Assembly (NCBI GenBank): GCA_030142905.1
Contig: JASJOG010000110.1
Location: forward strand, 672,001-736,000
From: Heliopora coerulea
Taxonomy: Eukaryota; Cnidaria; Anthozoa; Scleralcyonacea; Helioporidae
Length of the DNA stretch: 64,000 bases
Direction of reading: 5' to 3'
Shown here in pieces: positions 24,901 to 36,900 of the stretch. The translations under genes were made by a program, and so were the position numbers. Every line of letters begins with the position of its first letter. Within the stretch, counting starts at the first letter, position 1. Under the pieces are notes generated by a model that was given only the letters and a program-made list of their open reading frames with translations, ran no database searches and was not told the DNA's origin.

Positions 24901-27900
24901 ACTAAATTTTCTGATATAGTAGTTCCAGAATGACGTATTTCAACAACTATAATGAAATTCAATGTTTTTCGATCTTCTTTTGTCCTTTACACTTTAGGAC
25001 ATGACTTCTGAGAATAAAATCGTGGCTATTGATTTTCCGGGCGGAAAGCGTAGACGTAATATAAAAATGAAAGCCCAGCTCATGATTTTTATATGGAGAG
25101 CCATAATGACAGTATTTAAAACATAATGATAAAGTATTTAAAACAACTTTACTAACGTTGTGTTTTTTCTGTCATTATGGCTCTCCATATAAAAATTCTG
25201 AGAATAAGTGTGGTCTGAAGCCTCCAGCCCCCCCGGGCTCCACCGTTCGTATACACATACGTATAAACTTTATTCCATGAACAAGAGCAACTGCTCTAAA
25301 CACAGATAACTTTATACCATCATAACCTCTACCTAAATAATCAACCGGCTATCAAATTATCCAATGGATACGACTAATCCCACATGAAAAGTTATCTATT
25401 ATTAGGACAGCCCACTCCTAAAGTAACTCTTTAGCCTACCTTCGTCTGCTAAATGTCTAACGGTGATATTGGCTTACCTCCCATCCAAAATTATGAAAGA
25501 ATTTATTACACAGGTATTTGATCATATTGAGTAATCCCTTGTCGGCCTCTGGTAAAGTGACAGTTTCAGGAAACAAAATTCCCTTTGGAAGTTCACTGAC
25601 ATCAGACATAAGACGATACAGTTTCTATTAAGAAAATAGAAAGTATACTAATAAGAGGCAATTTCTTAATACAATTAACTATAAAAATTTTCGATAAAAG
25701 ACTAAAGATTCATTTTATGTACAAATATAAAAATTGACGACGTTTCGACGTTGGCTAAACGTCATTACCAAGTCAAAAATTTTAAGGTGAAACTAGGGGT
25801 CGTTAAAAAACAATGAGGTGTTGCGTTAAACAAAGAGTTTAGCAAGAATAGAGTCAGTCTGCGTATTTGCGCTCAAGTCTTTGTTTAACGCAACATTTTT
25901 TATCATGTTTAATGACCCCGTTAATGATCCCTGTAAATTTGGTATTTACAGTCCTACTCAACCGCCATGTTTTGAGTTGACAATGACGTTTAGCCAACGT
26001 CGAAACGTCGTCGGTTTATATACTTGTAAATAAACTGAACTGCGTGCTATCGCAAATTTTTATAGTTAAGAGAATTCAAGTTACAGACCCCTCTCTGCGG
26101 TAATACAAGTGGAAAATGTCTCAGAATTAACTAAAAATTATTTGGCCCAATGGCTCCTGCAGGGCGGAGGAGCCTGCGCTGGTTAATCATCATGAGACCA
26201 TGTCGAATTTATAGGGTTGCCACACTGTACGAGAGGTTCTGATTGGAAATTTCAAAGTCTGCCTATGGCCAAATCGTGAAGTCAAACTTCCATAAATTCA
26301 CATTATTTTATTATTTGTTTACTGTGATTGGTTTGCTTCTAAGCAGCTCTTTTTTCTCAGATCATTTTCACCAAGTACGATCAAATTCCCATCAATTTCA
26401 ACTAAAATAACATTCTTAACAGCAGAACTGCCTGTGAAATCATAGGTGAATATCTTGTAGTATTTAACAGATGTTGACTCAGAATACTGTCGCACAATTA
26501 AAACAATTTTAGGCAGTGTGAAGTGTTTTTTCTGTACTACTAAGCCTCCATCATACTTTGCAATAATGCACATGAAGTTCAGTAGTGTTAAAATATATTA
26601 CATAATTGACCCAATCAATTCTCGGTCACCTGACTTGGATGTGCACAATGGCGCGGCCAATGGGGTGCCGGGGGTTGTGCCGCCCCAAATTTCATTAGAC
26701 TAGTAAAGTTATTGCCTGAAATATTACACAGAACATCTTCGATTGCCTCGAATCAGTAGTTAGGGGTCTAAAATTCGAAATTTAACCAGTAGTTTTGCTT
26801 GCACGGCCAAAATTCTCCATAACCTTGCTTTGAGTTCCTAGAGGTCCCCCTTGGATATGCATCATCAAAAACATGCAGTTCATAAGTTTTTTGGTTAGAA
26901 AGGGCTAAACAATTCGAATCGGAGCAACGTATCCGAAAAACTAGTGAAAGGGGAATGTTCTACGGCTTTTCTCACCTGATGATGGTTGATCACGGTTTGT
27001 AGAACGATCATAAATACAATAAAAAGGTATCCCTAAACGCAAAACAACTCGTTAGATCCATAATTTGAAAGTTGTCTTAGTTTTAAATGCTCAGTGAAAG
27101 GCAACTACGCACTTCTATGTCCGATGAAATGTTTCCAGTCTTGTAGAAACCAACCCACAATGCATTATTGGAAAAGTGGTCGACCAGTTTAGACCGACGG
27201 AAGCTCTAAGAAATGATAGAAGCCAAGAATAGTGAAACTATTCTTAATGAAGATCAATTCCTATCAAGTTATTCTTAAGAAACCCATAAAGTATCGTACG
27301 CATATTTTAGATTGTTGGCTATACTTGTCGACATTTTATCAGCCAGTTGAGGGGCATAATAGGTCTATGATTGGAAGGCACGTGCACCAAGAACATCAAA
27401 CAGAACCATGGAACGTCGAACATAATTTCAAAACCTCAAAGAAGTGCAAAACTAAATTTGACTCTTTACTGTAGGAAATACTTTTCGTTAAGGACTTAAA
27501 TCCATCTTTAGATACCCAAAGTGCTCGTTACGTTCTGGACTTTTTTTACTTTAATTTTTAATTTTTTTTTAATTTTTTAATTTTAGATTCCACAGTTCCT
27601 AATTATTGTTAAATATTCCTCTGAAAATTTTAACATTTTTTTTTAATTTATTCATACTAACTCATGTAATTTTGAAATCACTTTTTAAGGCTAGGTTGAC
27701 TTGAGAATGATATCGAGTAGACTTTGAAAAGTAGTCGCTAATTTTAATTTCTTATTAAAATGTTTTAGAATAAAGGTTAAAACTCTTCCTCCGGGAAGGA
27801 AAAACAAAACCATAGCCAGATGACAATTTGGCTGGACCCAGCTAGACCACAGTTTAGCGGACCCACCTTTCCGCTGGTCTTTTTTGCGGACTCAGTGGGC

Positions 27901-30900
27901 AAACGAGGCAGCTTTTGGCGGGAAAATTGTGCCTCTTGATGCACGTGAAAGTATATATACATTTGATTATTTGGAATCAAAGAGACGACGAGTATCGTGA
28001 AGAGACGAAAACTATTTACTTTTATATTATCTGCATTTGATTAAGGTTACGGTTACGGTTAAGGGTTGGGGTTGGTCTAGAAATAATCCCAGACGTTGAT
28101 GAAGAAACAGTGAAATTGGTGGGATAGTAGCCAGTAGATCAAACAGTAAGCCTTGTTCGAGCAGTAAAATCGTCATATAGTATTCTTATCTTTTTTTTAA
28201 TTCGCAAATATCTTCATAAGCTAACGGCACTTTAGGTTCCTCATGAGACCATTGAGCCTTGTTGTTAAATTTTGTTCCAAAATCTGGTTTCCTTGTTTAC
28301 TGAACCAACGCCATATATCAAGCTACAAGATGGCGTTTTTTGCTTTAAGAAAAAGAAAGACACGGTAAACAGGAAGGTTACATAACTACAACGATATATC
28401 TTACCGTGCCAGAACAATTGTGCTGGAAGACATCTTCTTGGACAAACCGCAGCTGATAGAACATTTTAGCAAGAATAACCAAAGAGCTCCAGATAAGGAA
28501 ACAGTAAGACAAGGCTCTTTGTATGACTCGTGAAGGCATCGACACGGCTAGCAACACGATAATGACAGCATTAATGGCGCAGACCTATTGAAAAGAACGT
28601 TGCTATTAAGTTACAAAAATAGAAAAAATAAGACAACGATTTTATACACTATATGGGTAATTATTATATGGCTAAGCTCGCCACCCGGTCTGTAAGCAGA
28701 ATGACGCACGCTGATTGGTTGCCTAGCCGTGTAATACGTTTTTCGTACAGATCGGCAAGTTACTGGGGGAAAATTTCCGAACTGACTTGAACACAAACAA
28801 ACCATATTCAGGCATGTTTTACAAAAGATTTAAGATAACAAACTACCAAAAAACTAGTCACATTTTCTCAACAATAATTCTAAGCAGAAAACTAAATAAA
28901 TTCATGCAAAAAAAACCCCCAAAAACAAAACACGTAGTAATAGGTAAAAACAAGCAAGTAAACCGAAGCCGCTAACTTATGAACTAAAAAGTTCGTTATA
29001 AGCGATAAAAGAAGGAAGCAAAAGCCACATAATAAATTCCTTATTAACCTCATTTGTTCGATCTGTACGGGGAAAGTATTTGCCCTAGGTTTCTTCTTAA
29101 CAGACCTCGCTCCTTCGTCGCTCAGTTTGTACGAAAATCTCAGGCAAATGCATTTCTGTACTCACCTCACACTCGGTTAATAAGTAATTAATATTAAATA
29201 CTCAGATAATACCGTGGTTGTGTAACTGCACTTGGATGGCATATAAGTACGCATCCATTGACTATTTGCCCCCACAAAAGTGCGGACTTGACTACGCGAC
29301 AGTTATAGAACTTATCTTAGTAAGTCTTTTGTATTTTAATAAGCCAAAAATTCAATAGATCTTTCTAACTCTTTCTCGTATAATGTCTTCGCACAACAAC
29401 ACATTCGAAAATAGAACAATCAATAGAACAAAGCAAAAAACCAAACTGGAACAAAGAACAACAAGGAGGAAAAAATCGCTCATAAAAGGGCTAAGGAAGC
29501 CATTTCGAAAAGACTCCACTTCCTCCAAGTCTGGCTGGATGATACGCTAACTCTCGAAGCCTAAGCAAAATTTTTCCTTCATTTCAACCCTATAACCCCC
29601 AACTTTTTTTGGAAACATTTAGCTGGAAATTTCTAAAAAAATTACCAAAAATTCAGGTTTTAAGATTTTTGTTTGAAATTTTCAATGCACATAGGTAAGT
29701 GATTGTGCTCCGCTAAGCATTTTTGCTACAAAACGAAATACTGCCATACAGAGCAGTCACTTTCAGTTATAATAGAAGTTGTAAAGACATTTTAAAGATT
29801 GTTTTCATTTTAAGCAACATCTAAGTATCTGAACTGACTACATGGTCCATTTGGTGGTTTTAGGGTTAATCATTTTATTTCGGTCGCAGTTAACAACCAG
29901 TTTCACATCCAGAGTCTGGGAAATGTTTAACTATATTTCAAGAAGCATACGTTAAATGTTGTAGACCATTTGAAAACATAAAGTAGCAACTCGGAGTACT
30001 TACCTGTGAGAGTGCAACGCATATTAGAGTTAAGCTAACAATTTTAGACATGTGAAGTTCTCCCATTCTCCACAGTAGCACTGTTACGTAGTTGTACCAA
30101 AAGACGAAACGGTTTTGATTGTCCCTAGGAGAACTTCTCTCTTGGTTCTCTTCCTGTTCGTCAGCGTTGGGTGCAATACTAAAGGAGGCTCTCCTTTCCT
30201 CTTCAACAGTTGTTACTTGACGTCTTGGGAAGCGAAGATCGATCATTGCCATAAAGGGTTTGTGAAAAAAATGCAGTTGTATAACAATGATGACTGAAAA
30301 CGCAGTGGGAGTCAGAAGCTCTAGAAGAAGACTGGCTTTTGTATGCTGGCGAAGGCCTAAGTCGTATAACCTACACAAAAATCAAAGATATATGACAGTA
30401 TTACCACTTCCTTGTAAAATGTTGGGCTATAAGATTTCCTTGTAACAAATAAACAAATATTCTGATAATAACGTATTTTAATCACCAAAATTGCACTATA
30501 ATTATACATAATTTCAAAACCAATCATTATCAGAAAAAGGAGATGCATGTGCAGTATTTTTTCAAAGCTGTCCAAAAGAGCACATTAAACCTAATTTCCT
30601 TGACAGCTGAAGAACCTAATGAATTTAAACGCCCCTTCACGGCCGTTACGGATGCCGTGAAAAATTTCGAACGGGATTATGCTTGCGTTCAGCCGGACGC
30701 TTATTTTAAGGTGTACGGAAGTTGCTGTTTTAATATCATACTGTATAATTTCAGAGAACAGTAATACCCAACAAAGCTAATGGTTTGAACCCGGGAGAAT
30801 CAGTACGTGTGGAAGGTAGATCGTCCAGGTTAGAGTAGTCTAGTGAAAGACTGTTGGTGACTGACTTTACGACGGCCTCAGCGGCGGTCATCTTGGCCTG

Positions 30901-33900
30901 TCAACCATCGCTGTGGCCGTCGAAACTTCAATCACCAACTGCCTCATGACTAACCTAACCTGGAATATCTACCTGCAACACGTAGCAATACCAACTGTTA
31001 CCCATTTACAGCCAACTTAAAATCATGACTGTGACTTGTACATATTGGGAGGAAAATCCAAGGGGATGCGCAAGTCCACTATTCTCTATCTGGCCGACGC
31101 ACATGGCAAGGAAAACCGGAACATAAAACCTCCGTCGGAAAACACATTCCCCACGCGTTCCCTTTGGCCCAGTTTACACCGGAAGCGAGCGATGCGACCT
31201 GAACGAATATATTGTTGGGCCTGAATGAATGCACGAGGATGTTCACACGATGACCGTGCGACACATGCGACCAAATGAGCGATTTCTTTTGTCCTGGTGT
31301 AGTTTGCTCGCGTTGCTTGCGTCCGATGAGAGCTGGGCTTTACAGAACACGGGCCGGAAACACCTATTCAAAGAACAAATCAATGGACCGTATTCATAAA
31401 TGCCGCCTTGTTTAACATCTATTTTACAAATGTGGAAGCTTAGAGATATCAAGGATGATAGGTAAACGTTTGTCAAGGTCATACTTCAGAAGGCCATTTC
31501 TGAACCCAAGACAGGGATCGAACCTGCTAGCTTCTGATGACCAGGCACTGAGACTCAGATGGTGAGCTAGAACCTACATTCGAAATATGTGCTGCCCAAA
31601 ACTGTGCAAAGGTGATAATTCGCCAGGGGCAAATTCTGTTAAAGATGCCCCTCGAACCTCTCAAACACGCCCTAAGCCCCTCACATTATATGAATAGTAT
31701 ATCGCTACTACCGGTAAACAACTAAACGAGGTACTTATGTGGAAACAAGTGTTTTTTTGTAATTTTTTTAATTGCTCAAAATGTAATTGAAATTTGAAAC
31801 AGGTGCTTCCGAGCCTTGGCGGCTGCAAAGTCCTCAATTAACAACGGGAAGTCAAGGCACTTATTTAACATTTTGTTGAGCATAGCAAAATATCTTTAAA
31901 TCTAGAAAGAATAACTCAAAAGTTGAATTTTTGTTTCTGGAATTGTCGCCCCACAAAATTTTGCACACAGGGCAAGAGCCCTAATTGACCCCCCCCCCCT
32001 TTGTGTTGCACTGCTGCTGCCTACGCGGCAAACTCGATATGTTACTAATGATGTTTTTAATGTAATGTCATGGTTTTTCTGAAGTAAGAGTTTGACGAAC
32101 GTTGATCGGTCATCCTTGATATCTCCAAGCTCCCACACGCAGGTACCCGCACACATTCAAAAAACATCCGTTAATTTTGCGATGACCACCTGTTTTGCTG
32201 GTAGACAGATGACTGAAGATCACGAGAAGAAACTTGGTCGGCTCAAATCCGATGTTGTGGACCGCATCCTCTACGGAACCAGACGTTTGACTCATGTGCG
32301 TCATTCACAAAATAGAAAGAGCCTTCATGAAGCATATCCCAAAAAATTCCTTTACAAAAATCTCACATGCAATTTCACATATTAAAATAATATTTCATAT
32401 GTGAATTGTTTCAATTCAATATGTGAAATGAAAATTTCATACATGAAATCAACTTCCATGAGAAATATATGTTTCGTGCACCAAGATTTCACAGGTAAAA
32501 TTTTCAACCAGCTTATTTCATATGAGAATTAGGTATTTCATATGTGAAAACGTTCCGATTTCACATGTGAAATGAAAATTTTATATGAAGCTGTTCCAAT
32601 TCAATAAGTTTTTCATAAGTGCAATGACATGTGAAATGACATGTGAAATGACATGTGCAATGACAAGTGAAATTTTCGTAAGTGTAGGAGTGACTATTGA
32701 GCCCATGTTTTATAATTATTCGTAGAAATGACACAACACCTACCATTCGTCCGAGAGATGTGTTGTATTACGCCAGTACATGGGCATATTTTCAAATTGG
32801 TAAGTGTAGATAATTAATAAAATGCAAACGGAGTAAATAACCATAGTCCACCAAGTAGGGCGTAAGATCAAGCGCCAGAAGGAAAACGAAACCTGACAAT
32901 ACGAAAAGATGGAAACTATTAGTAAAAACAAAAATAAAGTGTTCATTCTCTTGAATAACTCGAGGCCGAACCTTCCAAATTTTACGGCAAAGTATCGATA
33001 TTCTTAGAAAGATTATTGAGACCAGTGTTCTTTCAGTTTGTCAAACACGTTCGACCGATTTTGCTGAAACGGTTAACCAACAAAATTATTAAACAAAAGT
33101 TTAAAACTAAGAAATCCGAGTCCAAATAAAGCTAAATCCATACATGGTAATCGTTCCATAAGGCAAAAGCTCCATTTCAGTCAAAGGTAATTTTTCCAAA
33201 GGTCAAAGTTTGCATACAGAATGATATAAAGATAGAATACTACGTAGACAGTGATAAATAAGATAAAAAGTTAAAAGGTTAATAACTGCAAAATGTGATG
33301 AATAGCAAATGACTTCTTTGTCGCTACCTAATCGTTGATTTGTTTGCTTTTGTCTCTCGGTTTTTATTGGTTAACTTTTTATCACATGACTCCTTTTCGC
33401 ACAAAACCTAGTATAGTTGCTACTCCTATTTCAGAACATGTTTCTTTCTCTAACGAAGGGCCTTTGCTCGAAAAATTGGAATTCCTTGAGATCAGTCACG
33501 GCAGTTATCAACCGTTTAACTTTTTACATTTCCATACAAGTCTGTGAACAGGGGCGCAACCACAAATTTCGAAGGGCAGGGGTAAGATGATAGAATCAAG
33601 GCATCGTCAGGGCGATTTTGATCATTTCGAGTGAAGCAGATTTACGTGACTTTGGGAATCTTAGGCCGAAAAACTGTAACTAGTAGGGCAGCCATGAGAT
33701 CTCCCACAAAAAGAGCAGGGCCCGCGACCCCTCCTCGACTTGCACAGAACAGGGTTCGTACTCGTGCAGCCATTTAAAATTCCACAACTTTCAATTAACG
33801 TTTCCACGACTTTTTCCTAATTCTAACGACCTAATTTTGAAAAGGATTTTTTGTATTTTATTACATCAATTGTTCTCGGTTCAGGAAATTTCTCGTATGG

Positions 33901-36900
33901 AAACCCAGTGTGACGAAGAAATTCAAGGGCTCCTTCATGTAATAAAGCGTTCGTTAACTAGATTATAGGTTAAAGTAAAAGGGATGTCAATGCCTAGCAT
34001 AATATTCATTAAACAGCCATAATATAACAATAATCCTCCTCCCACCAGACCAGTGGCGTACCCAGTGGAGGAGGGGGGCGTGGGGGGCCATGCCCGTCTA
34101 GGTATGATCATTCCAAGTCCGTCGGTATATCATTGGCGAAATAGCAAAGGGATATTCTTTCTTCTTTATTGTCCAGTGACAAACATTTTTATATGAAAGT
34201 CCCATTAATTACTTAAAAAGATTCCGACGATTTTTACTTCAGTTTTTCGAGTTACTCACTGGTTTACTTCAACGACATGAGTTATCCTAAAATTCTCTTG
34301 GTTTTGTTGCAATGATTTTGCATAAACTGTAGGCTTAGCAATTTGAAAAGAAAAAAGATAAAAGAAAATGGTCCATAACTGCAATCCGTGCGAGAAGTCT
34401 ACGTCATCACTGTGCCCATGAAGTTAATGGACATGGTAGTGACGTAGACTACAAGAGCATGTTTTACATATCTTATCGGTACATAATATAATAATCATAA
34501 TTTAATCATTTATGGTGCGCAATTTCCATAAAATGATCAAATACCTCAAAAGCCCCATCACCTAGAGTCACTTTTGATCTAATAGGTGGTATCACCAATG
34601 AAATACCATCAGGGGATCTTAAATTATACCTTGATGTCTTGATCGTAAGCAGCTCCTTAAAATAGACCGGAGCAACACCATTAATTGCCTTAAATACAAT
34701 TAAAAGCACCTCAAATTCGAAATTTAACCGGAAGCCAGTACAGCTCGCGCATAAGTGGTGTTTCTTGAGAATCGATGAGATGGACGATCCAGGCGGAAAT
34801 CGTAATCTAAGTATGAATATCAAAGCCCAGCAAAAGACTCGAAGAAGAGGCATAATTAGGAAAAATGTTTATAGAGATCTAACGTTTCGTTGCATTGTGT
34901 GAAATGCAACGAAACGCTAGATCTCAATAAACATTTTTCCTAATTACGCCTCTTCTACGAGTCTTTTGCTGGGCTTTGATATTCATACTCAGTGGCGTAA
35001 CTATAGGGGGACAAGGGGGGCGGTTGCCCCACACACACAAGATCGTCCATCGGAAATTCTCATTTCTTGTCGGAAATTTTCATGCAAGCTCATGAATATC
35101 ACAAAAATTAGTGAATAAATCAAGCATTTTGCTAGCGACCACACCCACTTGTCGGAAAAATTTTTAATACTTGCCCCCTCACTAGAAATTCCGAGTTACG
35201 CCACTGTTCATACTTACATAAGTAGTGTTATGTGACGTTACGTCACATAACACCTTCGATTATGTGCCCTTCCAACAGCGCGGACCTGGTTACGCCATTG
35301 CACCAGTTGTCTTTTTCACTGCCAAAACATTTGGCATCCCGTTTCTCTAGATGATTGCAAAATTCTTTCCTCATGTTCTCGTGAATCCGAACTTTTACTG
35401 CGCGAAAGCCTACTTATAAGTAAACTGAAACCTTCGCTCAATACCACTGCTGGCCCAGCACCTCTGTATTTATTTTAATATCTGTTATCATACTCTCTTC
35501 GTTACAACTTGTCAATCTACTGACGCATCTCCCATAATATTGTAATTTTAGCTCTCTACACTGATTGGTTAAGTTAAGTAATTAGCATCTTGTTTGGGTT
35601 TATATATTAGGATTCGATATCATTGGTAAAAAAAATAGTTCACAGAAGATGTTGCGCGTTCAGTTACGAAACATTAGACCATGGGCGTAGTTAACCCATT
35701 TTGATTGGGCGGGGGGGGGAGCATCCAGCTCAATTTGCCCGAACAATGTCTACTTTCAAAACTTTTCCAAATTTCATTTGACGCGCATTCAGGCCATGTA
35801 CGGTGTGATCTCGCTTTTTCAGCCCCAATACGTAAATTAAATATAAATTAGTAACCAAAAGAGATTTTGACCTACTTTACCTTACCAAATTTTGCCCACA
35901 CCCCCATAAACTACGCCGCTGCGTAGACTGCATTAAAATTTTCTACTTTTGTAATTGTGATTACGGCTTGTTTTATGAATATTATACTGGGCATTGGCAT
36001 TCCTTTTCAGGGGTGGCGCCTGATGAGGCTACAGCCCACCCGTCGAAGAACGTTAGCCCCATTGTCGGAGAATAACAATTCGTCGGGGAATTATCACTGG
36101 GGATAACACATTTATATACTGTACAAACTATGAGTACTTGTTATTGACTTAGCCAAGAAAGATAATAGACTCTTCACTCGAAATCAAACTAAAAGTAAAC
36201 AGTTTCTAGTCAGTTGTTGCGATTATTCATGCGAAAAATAACATGATGTTTTCGACCTTCAAATAAGGAAATTATAAAGGAGGGCTGGTCCTGGCCTCGC
36301 TGGTTTAGTCCCCTCTCGCGGACGTTAGCTCCTGCGTCGAGGAATTCCTGGCGCTAACCCTGTTCTTTTTACTATTGCGATTTCGGTCTTGTAAATTAAT
36401 TGCCAATATATTAAAGTTGATTGACGGTATCGCGATTTTAACCTTTCCTATGCAAAACGGAGCACTCTCGGACCTACCTGATAACAAATGAATAAGAACA
36501 GAAAAATTGCCATGTAACCAATCTGATACAAGGAAACATCATTCTGAAGACCGACCAACAGAAATGCACCGCAGCACACCAAGATCCAGTATTTGCTGAG
36601 CAAGCTTTTTGTCCATTTCATTAATATCACGTCCACAGACCCATCAGCCGTATCTGATCTGATACCACGAGTTTCATTTTCTAATAAACAAAAATAAAAT
36701 ACCAAGAAAGATAAAATTCACATTTTGAAATTGCCCATATCAAGGTGGCTGGCAGGTCATGGATTATTCAAGGACTGGAATGATATTCAATTGCCCACCA
36801 TTCATTGACATTACATAATCAGGGATCTCGGTAGGGCCCCTTTTGGTGGGCGGTGCGCCCTGTGTTATCTGTGTGAACGCTCGGCGTCTTGAAATCAGAC

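Larger units (their letters stand above)
34051..35300. mobile_element. hAT-like element carrying nested elements
   Basis: Ends CAGTGGCGTACCC and, inverted, CAATGGCGTAACC. The flanking 8-mers are CACCAGAC (34043) and CACCAGTT (35301), six of eight equal. Inside lie a CR1/L2 scrap, a family F foldback and a 217-bp hAT-like MITE, stacked like nested dolls. Confidence 0.55.

Noticed and set aside
26319..26573. 84-codon minus-strand frame between two Piezo exons.
   Set aside because: Neighbouring exons join in phase 0 and align without it; composition is not that of Piezo.
33549..33800. hAT-like end CAGGGGCGCAACC.
   Set aside because: No inverted partner or 8-bp duplication found.
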